Below are positions 9,096-18,371 of a stretch of 64,000 nt of DNA, piece after piece. The notes beneath the pieces are model-generated. The model saw nothing but the letters and a program-made list of their open reading frames with translations, ran no database searches and was not told the origin of the DNA. Each line of letters starts with the position of its first letter. Within the stretch, counting starts at the first letter, position 1. A program made the position numbers and the translations under genes. The stretch covers positions 62,001 through 126,000 of the forward strand of contig JBJLEZ010000010.1 of NCBI GenBank assembly GCA_045565695.1, in the 5' to 3' direction. Source of the stretch: GCA-2690565 sp002457235 (GTDB lineage: Bacteria > Verrucomicrobiota > Verrucomicrobiia > Opitutales > Coraliomargaritaceae).

Positions 9096-10700
9096 ATGAA
9101 GAATAAAACACTATTACTGATTGCCAGTGGCGACTTACGATTGAGTGCGAATCAAAATTGCTGGGCCGAGCAAGAAGCGATGGAAGCTGAGCTATGCAAA
9201 TTGGCTGAGTCTATGGGTTACAAAATTGAACGTGCACATGCCTATGATCCTGTCGCTAAGCATGGCTTTATTTCGAGTCAGCGGCAAGGGATGGATATTT
9301 TCTCAAAGATTGATCGCGCTATGCCAATTATTGTAGCAGAAGCAGTTTGGCAGTATTCGCATCATATTTTGGCGGGTCTTATTTCTCATGAGGGTCCTAT
9401 ACTTACTTTGGCTAATTGGAGTGGTAAATGGCCGGGATTGGTGGGAATGTTAAATCTAAATGGATCATTAACCAAAGCGAATGTGGCTTATTCCAGTTTA
9501 TGGAGTGAGGATTTTTCAGGGGATGCTCATTTTAAATCTCAATTAAACAGATGGTTTGAATATGGTACTATTGAACAAGACACCAGTCATGTTTCCCCGT
9601 ATACGGATAATGAATCTTTATCAGATTCTGTCTTAGCATCTATTGACTCCATAGTTGAAACAATGGATAGAGAAAAATGCATCATGGGAGTTTTCGATGA
9701 ATTCTGTATGGGGATGTATAATGCAGCGATTCCAGACGAGCTGTTATTTAATATTGGCGTGTATAAAGAACGGCTGAGTCAAAGTGCATTATTTGCAGAA
9801 ATGCAAACCGTGTCAGAGACAGAAGCAGGTGAGATTTTTAATTGGTTACTTGAGCGTGGTTTTAATTTTCATTTTGGGTCTGACTCAGAAGCCGAATTAA
9901 CAGAGTCGCAGGTGTTAGAACAATGTAAAATGTATATTGCGGCTTGTCGAATTGGAGATCGTTTCGGTTGTGATGCCATTGGAATACAATACCAGCAAGG
10001 GCTTAAGGATGTATGTCCTGCCTCTGATTTGGTCGAAGGGATGTTAAATAGTTCAGATCGTCCGCCAGTTAAGAATGCTGAAGGTAAAATAATTTTTGAA
10101 GGTGAACCTTTTACACATTTTAACGAAGTCGATGAATGTGCGGGATTAGATGCAATGATTACCAAGCGTTTGCACAAGGCCTTAGGCCAACCTTTAGAAA
10201 TTACTTTGCATGATTTGCGCTGGGGCGATTTTGATGCAAGCGGTAGTACAGATGAATATGTTTGGGTATTGCTGATAAGTGGTGCAGCTCCTATTGAACA
10301 TCATATTGATGGATGGAAGGGGAGTCATGGTTATCGGCAACCTGCAATGTATTTTCCTAAAGGTGGTAGTACGTTACATGGTGTGGCTAAACCAGGTGTC
10401 ATTATCTGGAGTCGTATTTATATTGAGGATGCACGCTTAAAAATGGATATTGGGCAAGCAGAAGTGATTGAATTACCTGAAGCGGAAACACGACGTCGTT
10501 TGAATGAAACAACCCCAGAATGGCCGATTATGCATGCTGTTATGAAGGGTATTTCAAGAGATCAGATGATGGCACGCCATAAAGCAAATCATTTAAATGT
10601 GGTATATGCGAATGATTCTGAATCTGCACGAGAATGTTTATGGGCAAAGGCTGAGTTAGCTAAAAGACTTAATATCGAAGTTTTTATCTGCGGCAATTAA
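9096..10700 (+). CDS. L-fucose/L-arabinose isomerase-like protein
   Basis: The 534-residue protein has the three-domain outline of the FucI/AraA fold: an N-terminal Rossmann-like domain (LLIASGDLRLSANQNCWAEQ, IIVAEAVWQYSHHILAG), a middle domain with CDAIGIQYQQGLKDVCPASD that could carry the metal-binding Glu/Asp, and a C-terminal barrel (LHDLRWGDFD, IEHHIDGWKGSHGYRQPAMY). It lacks a signal peptide. It is shorter than classical FucI (about 590). Paired with the FGGY kinase it should convert an aldose to the ketose that the kinase phosphorylates. I assign the superfamily with fair confidence, the substrate not at all. Confidence 0.72.
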   Translation: MKNKTLLLIASGDLRLSANQNCWAEQEAMEAELCKLAESMGYKIERAHAYDPVAKHGFISSQRQGMDIFSKIDRAMPIIVAEAVWQYSHHILAGLISHEGPILTLANWSGKWPGLVGMLNLNGSLTKANVAYSSLWSEDFSGDAHFKSQLNRWFEYGTIEQDTSHVSPYTDNESLSDSVLASIDSIVETMDREKCIMGVFDEFCMGMYNAAIPDELLFNIGVYKERLSQSALFAEMQTVSETEAGEIFNWLLERGFNFHFGSDSEAELTESQVLEQCKMYIAACRIGDRFGCDAIGIQYQQGLKDVCPASDLVEGMLNSSDRPPVKNAEGKIIFEGEPFTHFNEVDECAGLDAMITKRLHKALGQPLEITLHDLRWGDFDASGSTDEYVWVLLISGAAPIEHHIDGWKGSHGYRQPAMYFPKGGSTLHGVAKPGVIIWSRIYIEDARLKMDIGQAEVIELPEAETRRRLNETTPEWPIMHAVMKGISRDQMMARHKANHLNVVYANDSESARECLWAKAELAKRLNIEVFICGN

Positions 10701-10739
10701 AGTTTTTTATCTAATTCATAATTAATGTTTTTAGGGTAA

Positions 10740-10757
10740 TATTTAAATCGTTAAATA
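10740..10757. promoter_or_regulatory. AT-rich inverted repeat upstream of the sulfatase-GH2 operon
   Basis: TATTTAA and TTAAATA, separated by ATCG, lie 63 bases before the first sulfatase start. It could be an operator or part of an A/T-rich promoter; in such AT-rich DNA a chance origin is possible. Confidence 0.25.
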
Positions 10758-10792
10758 TTTAAATTTCTTTTTGTCTCTTTATTGTTCCTTAA

Positions 10793-10818
10793 TAAGAATT
10801 TATCCTAAGAATTTATCC
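10793..10818 (+). repeat. Perfect 13-bp tandem direct repeat just before a start codon
   Basis: TAAGAATTTATCC occurs twice in a row (10793-10805 and 10806-10818), ending two bases before the ATG at 10821. There is no Shine-Dalgarno-like stretch here, so the repeat occupies the ribosome-binding region of the sulfatase mRNA. Confidence 0.8.
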
Positions 10819-10820
10819 CT

Positions 10821-12209
10821 ATGCAGTTTCTCCTTTATTTATTTCTAATTATCAAAGCGTCTTTTTTACTCTACGGAGCAAAACCAAATATTATTTTCAT
10901 AATGGCAGACGATCTTGGATATGGTCATCTTGGAGCTTATGGTCAGAAATTGATCCTTACGCCAGAAATTGATAAAATGGCAAAAGAAGGATTACTTTTG
11001 ACTGATTATTATTCAGGTACTTCAGTTTGCGCTCCTGCTCGATGTTCACTGATGACAGGTCAGCATGTTGGAAATACGTATGTAAGGGGTAATTATGAAG
11101 TAAAGGGAACGGAACTTAATGAACAGGGACAATTACCAATACCTGATGAAACAATTACTGTCGCAGAAAGATTAAAAGAAGCAGGCTACGCAACAGCTTG
11201 TATCGGTAAATGGGGGCTTGGATATCCACATAGCGAGGGTGATCCGCTCAACCAAGGTTTTGATTATTTCTATGGGTATAATTGCCAGCGACTAGCACAT
11301 AAATACTATCCAAATTGGCTTTGGCGGAATCATGAAAAAGTTAGTTTAGGCGAACGTGATACTCCGGAAGGGTACAGTCACTATAGCTTAACGAACGAAG
11401 GGTTGGATTTTATTGAATCCAATAGTAAGAATCCTTTTTTTCTCTACCTTTCTTACGCGATTCCACATTCAAAAATTGAAATACCTAAAGAGGATATAAA
11501 TTATACTCAATACCAAGATCGAGATTGGCCAGATATTCAAAAAAGACTCGCTGGAATGATCAGTCTGATGGATCAAGATGTTGGTAAAATTATTAGGCTT
11601 CTTAAAAAGCTTAAGATTGAAAATAATACACTGGTTATTTTTACAAGTGATAACGGTGCTCATAATGCTGGTGGTATTATACCCGATTTCTTTAACGATA
11701 GCGGTCCACTTAGGGGCATTAAAAGAGACCTTTATGAAGGAGGAATACGAGTACCATTTGTTGCCTATTGGCCGTCAGTTATTGAGCCTAGTAGGAGAAG
11801 TGGCCATTTAGCGGCACACTGGGATTTAATGGCAACAGCTTGTGATATAGCTGGTCTAAAGTTACATGATGGTACTAATAGTGTCAGTTACCTTCCTTTA
11901 CTAAAAGGGACTCTTGATAGACAAAAAGCTCATGATTTTCTTTATTTTGAGTTACATTGGCCGACAAAGCGTTCAGCAAGAAAAGGTCAGTGGGTGGCTG
12001 TTCAAAAGCATACTTCATCTGTAGATCCATCAGTTAATGAGATTGAATTATATAATCTAGAAAATGATCTATCGCAGAAATTTAATGTAGCTGAACAATT
12101 CCCTGAAAAAGTAGCCGAATTTAAGGAAATATTTCTAGCTTCGCATAAGCAGAGTGAGCACTTTGTATTCGGGCAAAAACGTCCTCAAAAAGCCCGCATC
12201 AAGTGGTAA
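10821..12209 (+). CDS. Exported type I sulfatase (CAPAR)
   Basis: A signal peptide (LLYLFLIIKASFLLYG) leads into KPNIIFIMADDLGYG, whose Asp pair (D30, D31) binds calcium. The formylglycine site is C70-A-P-A-R, followed by SLMTGQHVGNTYVRGN. Later blocks are IGKWGLG, LVIFTSDNGAHNAG (metal Asp/Asn) and RGIKRDLYEGGIRVPF. It belongs to the arylsulfatase A-like S1 family and should hydrolyse sulfate esters outside the cytoplasm after Cys70 is oxidised by the FGE encoded at 20.4-21.3 kb. First gene of an operon with a second sulfatase (24 bases on) and a GH2 enzyme. The individual sulfate position cleaved is unknown. Confidence 0.93.
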   Translation: MQFLLYLFLIIKASFLLYGAKPNIIFIMADDLGYGHLGAYGQKLILTPEIDKMAKEGLLLTDYYSGTSVCAPARCSLMTGQHVGNTYVRGNYEVKGTELNEQGQLPIPDETITVAERLKEAGYATACIGKWGLGYPHSEGDPLNQGFDYFYGYNCQRLAHKYYPNWLWRNHEKVSLGERDTPEGYSHYSLTNEGLDFIESNSKNPFFLYLSYAIPHSKIEIPKEDINYTQYQDRDWPDIQKRLAGMISLMDQDVGKIIRLLKKLKIENNTLVIFTSDNGAHNAGGIIPDFFNDSGPLRGIKRDLYEGGIRVPFVAYWPSVIEPSRRSGHLAAHWDLMATACDIAGLKLHDGTNSVSYLPLLKGTLDRQKAHDFLYFELHWPTKRSARKGQWVAVQKHTSSVDPSVNEIELYNLENDLSQKFNVAEQFPEKVAEFKEIFLASHKQSEHFVFGQKRPQKARIKW

Positions 12210-12233
12210 TTATTCTATAACCATTTTAAATAT

Positions 12234-13769
12234 ATGATGAATTTAATATATAGAACATTTAGTTTCTTACTTCCATTTATATTATTGGGTGTCAATTTAT
12301 ATGGAGAATCCCTAAAGCCAAATGTTGTCATAGTATACGGAGATGACATCGGATACGGTGATGTTAGTGCTTATGGTGCTGAAAAGCTAAAAACGCCTTT
12401 TATTGATTCTTTAGCAAAGACTGGTTTGAGATTTACTGACGCACATAGTACGGCATCAACATGTAGCCCATCTCGTTTCTCTATGCTCATTGGAGAGTAT
12501 GCATTCCGAAATAATATCTGGATACTTGGGCCTAAAGCACCTTTAGTCATTCCGACAGATTCTTTTACTCTAGCAGATTTATTCAAAACAGCAGGTTATC
12601 GGACTAGTATTATCGGGAAATGGCATTTGGGCTTGGGGACCAAAGATAATCAAGCTGATTGGAATGGTCGAATTGAGCCTGGCCCTTTAGAGCTAGGATT
12701 TGATTATGCTTTTTTCATTCCTTCAACGAATGATAGAGTGCCATGTGTTTATGTGGAAAATAGGTCCGTTGTGAATTTAGATCCTGAAGACCCTATTTCA
12801 GTCGGGCTTTATAAAGGCCAAGTTGATTCTAATAATACACAATATCCTGATGGAAAAACCAATCGTTCTGCTATGACTTATTACGAAAGTAGTCATGGTC
12901 ATAATCATAGCGTTATCAATGGAATAGGAAGAATTGGCTATATGTCAGGCGGCAAATCGGCCTTATGGAATGATGAAACCATGGCGGATGTTTTTGTTGA
13001 GAAAGCGTCGGCATTTATTGAAAGCAATAAAAATAAGCCATTTTTTATGTTCTTTTCATCTCAAGATATTCATGTTCCCAGAACACCTCATCCTCGTTTT
13101 CATGGAGTTACTGAATTGGGCTATCGAGGCGATGCGATGATTCAATTTGATTGGACTGTAGGCTCAATCGTTAAGGCACTGAAAGAACATAACCTTTTTG
13201 AAAATACTATAGTGATTGTTACCAGTGATAATGGCCCCGCTTACGATGATGGTTACCAAGATGGTACTACGATAAAAACATCTAAGTCCGATAATGACCG
13301 CGGGCACTATGCTGCAGGGGAATTTCGTGGGGGAAAATACAGCATCTATGAGGGAGGAAATAGAGTTCCTATGATCATTCATTGGCCCGAGAAAATCAAA
13401 CCTGGCATCTCTAAGGCTCTCATCAGTCAGATCGACTTCATAAACTCTTTTGCTTCCTTACTTAATATAGAGATACCAAAAAATTCTGCTCGAGATAGTA
13501 TCGATGGTCTTAAGGCTTTACTTGGAAAAGATGCAAAGGGTAGGGCTTTCTTGGTAGAAGAATCACCGAGAGCAATTGCATTGAGAAAAAGAAATTGGAA
13601 GTATATTGAATTTAATGAAACAAAAGAGAATCAACGAATTAGCGAACTTTATGATCTAAAAAAAGATCCATCTGAAACTTTAAATCTTATCAATAAGTAT
13701 CCTATCATTGCAGAGAATCTAAAACAGGAACTTGAATCTGTTAAAAATTCAAACCAAGAAATTCATTAA
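12234..13769 (+). CDS. Exported type I sulfatase (CSPSR), paralogue of the 32.7-kb sulfatase
   Basis: The N-terminus is hydrophobic (FSFLLPFILLGVNLYG), then NVVIVYGDDIGYGDVSAYG. The modification site is C77-S-P-S-R with FSMLIGEYAFRNN. IIGKWHLGLG, TNDRVPCVYVENRSVVNLDP, IVTSDNGPAYDDGY and REFRGGKYSIYEGGNRVPM-like blocks complete the S1 fold. TNDRVPCVY, GxGRIGxxxGGK and DETM are shared, in the same order, with the sulfatase at 32668-34173, which has no signal peptide; the two are paralogues in different compartments. The following GH2 gene starts 21 bases after the stop. Confidence 0.93.
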   Translation: MMNLIYRTFSFLLPFILLGVNLYGESLKPNVVIVYGDDIGYGDVSAYGAEKLKTPFIDSLAKTGLRFTDAHSTASTCSPSRFSMLIGEYAFRNNIWILGPKAPLVIPTDSFTLADLFKTAGYRTSIIGKWHLGLGTKDNQADWNGRIEPGPLELGFDYAFFIPSTNDRVPCVYVENRSVVNLDPEDPISVGLYKGQVDSNNTQYPDGKTNRSAMTYYESSHGHNHSVINGIGRIGYMSGGKSALWNDETMADVFVEKASAFIESNKNKPFFMFFSSQDIHVPRTPHPRFHGVTELGYRGDAMIQFDWTVGSIVKALKEHNLFENTIVIVTSDNGPAYDDGYQDGTTIKTSKSDNDRGHYAAGEFRGGKYSIYEGGNRVPMIIHWPEKIKPGISKALISQIDFINSFASLLNIEIPKNSARDSIDGLKALLGKDAKGRAFLVEESPRAIALRKRNWKYIEFNETKENQRISELYDLKKDPSETLNLINKYPIIAENLKQELESVKNSNQEIH

Positions 13770-13790
13770 TGATATTTAATTGGATAAAAC

Positions 13791-16520
13791 ATGATTAAAA
13801 TATTCTACAAATCAGTCGTCTTTTTTTACATTCTCAATATTGGATATATAGTGCTCGGTATTGCTATAGAGAATAAAGAAAAGGAATCCTATAGGCCTGA
13901 ATTTTCTACTGCAGGGTTTTATCAAACAGAGCCAGATATTCGTGAAGCAATAAATTTTAATGTTGGCTGGCGTTTTATCAAAGGTGATGTTTTGGATGCC
14001 TATACTAATGATTTTAATGACAGCGATTGGCCTGTCGTAAATTTACCACATGGTCTTGAAATATTGCCACTTAGTGCAAGTGGTGGGGCAAATTATCAAG
14101 GTCCAGCTTGGTATAGAAAGCATTTTATCGTCGATGAGCAATTAAAGGGTAAGAAAATTTTCATTCATTTTGAAGGAATAATGGGCAAGTCGAAAATTTG
14201 GATTAATGGAAAATTGATAGCGGAAAATTTTAGTGGCTATCTTCCAATACACTTAGATATCACAGATTTCGTTAATTATGGAGAAGATAATTTAATCGCT
14301 GTTAGAGCAGATAACAGTAATGATCCCGACTATCCTCCAGGCAAGAAGCAAGAGACTCTAGATTTTACATACTTTGGTGGAATCTACCGGGATGTTTGGT
14401 TGGTCACACACAATAATACCTACATAACAAACCCTATTGCAGCAGACAAGGTGGCAGGAGGTGGAATTTTTATTCATTATGAAGATTTATCAGAAGATTC
14501 AGCTCGGGTATTGATTGATGCAGATATTTTCAATGAGGGATTCGGTAGGTCGGTAGAGGTAAACATAAAATTAATCAATTCTTTAGGTAATGTGATTATT
14601 GAAGATTCGAATAGCGAGTATTGTTCTAAAAATACATCAATAATTTCATCTTTCGATTTATTGGTCAAAAATCCAAAACTTTGGTCTCCAGACGATCCCT
14701 ACAGGTATGACTTACTTGTTGAAATAGTTGATGAGAGTGGAAATTGTTTAGACAGCTTAAGTAAAAAAATTGGGCTGAGGACAATTGAAATGAAAGGTAA
14801 GGATGGACTTTATCTCAATGGAAAACCTTATCCAAATCTCCTAATTGGTGCGAATAGGCATCAAGATTTTGCCCATATTGGGAATGCATTAACTAATAAT
14901 TTACATTACAGAGATGCATTAAAGCTTCGCCAAGCTGGCATGAGAGTTATTCGTTCTGCACATTATGTTCAAGATCCTGCATTTATGGACGCTTGCGATG
15001 AACTAGGGCTTTTATTTGTTGCGACTACTCCTGGTTGGCAATTTTGGAATGACAAACCAATTTTTGAACAGCGAATGCTAGACGATATACGTAAAATGAT
15101 CCGCTTAGAGCGTAATCGTCCATCCGTTTTGCTTTGGGAGGTTGTTCCGAATGAGACGAAATTTCCAAATTCGTTTGCGGATAAGGCTGTTACTGCGGCG
15201 AAAGAAGAGTTTCCATATAAAGGAATTTACACTGCTTCAGATGCACGAACGCATCGGGGAAATAACCAGCATTTTTTTGATGTCCTATATGCGGATGATA
15301 CTATTTGGAAATATGAGAACAAAAGTGTATTTAAGCGGGAATGGGGAGATTTTGTGGACAATTGGGTGGATCATAATTCAGTCAGTCGTGTAGCTAAACA
15401 GTGGGGAGAAGTCCCACAAATAAAGCAAGCACTTCATTATTTTATTGAGGAATGGGATGACAAAGGAAAGCATTTCAAGTGGCCCTCTTTGACAAAAGCT
15501 TACGAGGCGAGTCGATCTTTGATAGGAGCCACTATGTGGCATCCTTTCGACCATCAAAGGGGATATCACCCAGATCCATTTTGGGGCGGTATAATGGATG
15601 CTTATCGTCAGCCGAAATTTTCCTATTATTTATTTAAAAGTTTATTGCCAACGGAAGGATTAGATAGAGTACCCTTAGTAGAAGCTGAGCCGTTTGTTTA
15701 TATCGCTCATTTAATGACCCCATTTTCTCCAAAAGATGTGGTTATTTTTACAAATTGCGAGGAGGTAAGGCTTTCTTTATATGGAGATTCTTTAGGTGTT
15801 AAAAAAGCTACGGATGCAAGTAGCCCTGTGCCTAGAGTGCCTGTAATATACAAAAATGTTTTTAGACATGTAGATGTGAGAAATAAAAATAAAAAATCTT
15901 ACGGAAAAATTGATCAACCGTTTGTCGACGGTGCAACTATGCATGCAGAAGGCTTGATAAATAATGAAGTTGTTGCTGAACATATTCGCTGGCCAGCAGG
16001 CAGAAAGAGAAGGCTTGTATTAAGGATTGATGAAAACAATGTGCAACCTATTGCCGATGGAAGTGATATTACTCCTGTAGTGGCTTATCTAGTGGATGCA
16101 GGTGGAGCTGTAAAACGATTAAGCGATGAATATATTGAATTTAGCGTGTCGGGAGAAGGCGAATTAATAGGTGGTAGAAAAAATGGAATTAATCCTCAAA
16201 AACTTCTATGGGGTGAAGCTGTAGCTTTGATTCGGTCAACTGAAACGCCTGGAAGAATTACTATTAAGGCTAAAGTTTTAAACGAAGGTATAAATTCACC
16301 ATCTGAGGCAGAAATTGAATTTTCTACAAAGCGATCAAATCATCGGCTAATCTTTAATGAGAGTCCTCTAAGAGATTATCCAAATCTATTGGAAAACTCC
16401 AATATGGGTAATTCTCCAGAGACAGAAGAATTGATTAAAGAGTTAAGAATATTGAAAAAAGAGCTCTTGGAATATAAGTTAAATGAAGTGGGGCGGCAAC
16501 AAGAAGACTTTATACAATAA
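13791..16520 (+). CDS. Exported GH2 glycosidase (beta-galactosidase-like)
   Basis: The 909-residue protein has a signal-like N-terminus, then the GH2 sugar-binding domain (INFNVGWRFIKGD, FNDSDWPVVNLPHGLE, YRKHFIVDEQLKGKKIFIHF, GGIYRDVWLV), an Ig-like domain, and a TIM barrel starting near LIGANRHQDFAHIG. The acid/base is E455 in VVPNETKF and the nucleophile is probably E517 in KREWGDF. A C-terminal domain (IADGSDITPVVAYLVDAGG) resembles the DUF4982/big-domain ends of secreted GH2 enzymes. The last residues are a short coiled coil (ELIKELRILKKELLE). Together with the two upstream sulfatases it would remove desulfated galactose-type residues outside the cytoplasm. The substrate is inferred from context. 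Confidence 0.88.
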   Translation: MIKIFYKSVVFFYILNIGYIVLGIAIENKEKESYRPEFSTAGFYQTEPDIREAINFNVGWRFIKGDVLDAYTNDFNDSDWPVVNLPHGLEILPLSASGGANYQGPAWYRKHFIVDEQLKGKKIFIHFEGIMGKSKIWINGKLIAENFSGYLPIHLDITDFVNYGEDNLIAVRADNSNDPDYPPGKKQETLDFTYFGGIYRDVWLVTHNNTYITNPIAADKVAGGGIFIHYEDLSEDSARVLIDADIFNEGFGRSVEVNIKLINSLGNVIIEDSNSEYCSKNTSIISSFDLLVKNPKLWSPDDPYRYDLLVEIVDESGNCLDSLSKKIGLRTIEMKGKDGLYLNGKPYPNLLIGANRHQDFAHIGNALTNNLHYRDALKLRQAGMRVIRSAHYVQDPAFMDACDELGLLFVATTPGWQFWNDKPIFEQRMLDDIRKMIRLERNRPSVLLWEVVPNETKFPNSFADKAVTAAKEEFPYKGIYTASDARTHRGNNQHFFDVLYADDTIWKYENKSVFKREWGDFVDNWVDHNSVSRVAKQWGEVPQIKQALHYFIEEWDDKGKHFKWPSLTKAYEASRSLIGATMWHPFDHQRGYHPDPFWGGIMDAYRQPKFSYYLFKSLLPTEGLDRVPLVEAEPFVYIAHLMTPFSPKDVVIFTNCEEVRLSLYGDSLGVKKATDASSPVPRVPVIYKNVFRHVDVRNKNKKSYGKIDQPFVDGATMHAEGLINNEVVAEHIRWPAGRKRRLVLRIDENNVQPIADGSDITPVVAYLVDAGGAVKRLSDEYIEFSVSGEGELIGGRKNGINPQKLLWGEAVALIRSTETPGRITIKAKVLNEGINSPSEAEIEFSTKRSNHRLIFNESPLRDYPNLLENSNMGNSPETEELIKELRILKKELLEYKLNEVGRQQEDFIQ

Positions 16521-16523
16521 ATA

Positions 16524-18365
16524 TTAATGCATTCTTATTGAGTCTATCCTTATAAATGCACCTTTATTGCCTTTAAACTGTAAACCCAGGGTATTCAGAT
16601 TTTCAGCACGGTCAGAAATGTTTATGGGCAATTCAGCTATCTTAAGCTCTTTAGAACTTTCAATTTTATTTTTTCCAACAATGGTATTATTTATTATAGC
16701 CATAATTTCTAAGTCTTCAGAAGAACTTATTTTTAGCTTAATGCTAGAATTTGGATTAATTTTAAGATTCAGTCCATTTTTTTGGATTAAACCAAATTTA
16801 TCATCTAATTTGAAATCTAAATAACCTAGAGGGCCGGCTATATTTGAGGAAAGATTATTGGAGTACCATCCTTCTGTTTGCCACCCACCACAGTCGAATT
16901 CAAAATATAGTAAACTGTCTTTTGGGTCTCTATTATTCACTATTTCCCACTTATCGGAAAGACCATCGCCATCGCTATCTATCCTGTATTTTTCATATTC
17001 AACATTTACTCCGATGCCCCATTTTGCATCTTCTCCATTGACCTGTAATTCGTAAATTGATTCTAATTCCATACCGCAATCGCCATGAGATAACCATTCA
17101 TCAAGAAGTTTTCTATGCTGTTTGAGTATTTTATTAAAATTTGGATCGCAACTAAGATCGTTAAGCATAAAGGGATCGACTTTTACATTATAAAGTTCTT
17201 CATCTTTTCTCTCTCCAAAATAAATATCCCTATGGGTATCACTTAATGCTTCTTCTTCATAAAGTTTATAAAGAAGCTTAGTGTAATCCTTTTTATCCCT
17301 GTACTGAGGCTGGAGCAATATTCTATCGAGTTTGTAATTCTTGATGTATCGAAATTCATCTGTCCGAATGGTTCTCACTCTGTCTATAGTATGATCCATT
17401 CTATCTTTATGACCGCCTATGTATCTTCTTTCTTTGAAATTTTTGGCAAATAAATCTTGCCCTTCAAACCAAGAAGGAATTTTTATCCCTGCCCATCCTA
17501 AAGTTGTTGCAGATAAATCAATTAGATTTACGAGATCATCCCTCGTTGTTTTTTTAGGGATATATTTTTCGGGTCCTGATATAATTAAAGGAACATGAAG
17601 ACCTCCTTCGGATAGCATTTGTTTATGTCGTACAAAATTATTGGCACCATGGTCAGAAAAATAAACAACTAGCGTATTTTTGTCTAATTCATAGGTCTTT
17701 AAAGCGTTTAGTATATCTCCTATAAGATCATCATCCATTCGTATGGCATCATAATGTTGTGCAACTAGTTTTTTATATAATTCATGATTGGGATAGTCTA
17801 GGGGTACGTTAACTGTATCGGGAGACACTTTTTTATTTAGTGGCAGTTTTGAAGTATTGTTTTTCCCGCCTTTAATTTGTATTTGCCCGAAGAAGGGTTG
17901 CATTTCTTTAAGTTTAGAAAAATCCGTATAGTTTTTCAATTTGTGGTTATAGATACTTGAGCTCCAATGAAAATTATAATCTTTTTTCCCGTAATTAAAT
18001 GTAGTATAGCCGGCTTCTTGTAATATCTGTGGTATAGTCTTATAATCTTTTGGTAATTGGATTTTATTTTTAGTCCGAGAAGAACGATGGTTATGGGCTC
18101 CAAATCGTATAGCGCTTTGCCCAATTATGATTGCAGAACGACTTGTAGAACAAACTGGAGATGGAGCAAAAGCTCTTTTAAACAGAATCCCTGAATTTGC
18201 AAGAGAGTCGATGTTTGGAGTATGTTCCAAATTTATAGGGTCATTATAACAACCTAACCAAGGGGAAGTGTCTTCAGCAAATATCCATAAAATATTAGGA
18301 GATGGATCAGCTTTAGAAGAACTCAGTAAAGTTAGGCTTGTAAGAAGAATAAAAATTTTAAGCAT
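16524..18365 (-). CDS. Exported type I sulfatase with CSTSR motif and C-terminal EF-hand/beta-sandwich extension
   Basis: After a signal peptide (IFILLTSLTLLSSSKA) comes PNILWIFAEDTSPWLGCY, so the usual metal DD is ED. The formylglycine motif reads C72-S-T-S-R, with Thr at the position normally Pro or Ala, then SAIIIGQSAIRFGAHNHRSS. Further blocks: FNYGKKDYNF, LVVYFSDHGANN, LSEGGLHVPLI. This resembles the sulfamidase-like S1 branch. Residues about 455-475 hold a thrombospondin-3/EF-hand loop (DSDGDGLSDKWE) followed by roughly 140 residues predicted to be a beta-sandwich, perhaps carbohydrate binding. Last gene of the FGE-GH16-sulfatase operon, six bases after GH16. It ends three bases from the convergent GH2 gene with no terminator between. 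Confidence 0.9.
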   Translation of the reverse strand: MLKIFILLTSLTLLSSSKADPSPNILWIFAEDTSPWLGCYNDPINLEHTPNIDSLANSGILFKRAFAPSPVCSTSRSAIIIGQSAIRFGAHNHRSSRTKNKIQLPKDYKTIPQILQEAGYTTFNYGKKDYNFHWSSSIYNHKLKNYTDFSKLKEMQPFFGQIQIKGGKNNTSKLPLNKKVSPDTVNVPLDYPNHELYKKLVAQHYDAIRMDDDLIGDILNALKTYELDKNTLVVYFSDHGANNFVRHKQMLSEGGLHVPLIISGPEKYIPKKTTRDDLVNLIDLSATTLGWAGIKIPSWFEGQDLFAKNFKERRYIGGHKDRMDHTIDRVRTIRTDEFRYIKNYKLDRILLQPQYRDKKDYTKLLYKLYEEEALSDTHRDIYFGERKDEELYNVKVDPFMLNDLSCDPNFNKILKQHRKLLDEWLSHGDCGMELESIYELQVNGEDAKWGIGVNVEYEKYRIDSDGDGLSDKWEIVNNRDPKDSLLYFEFDCGGWQTEGWYSNNLSSNIAGPLGYLDFKLDDKFGLIQKNGLNLKINPNSSIKLKISSSEDLEIMAIINNTIVGKNKIESSKELKIAELPINISDRAENLNTLGLQFKGNKGAFIRIDSIRMH

Positions 18366-18371
18366 TAGAGA

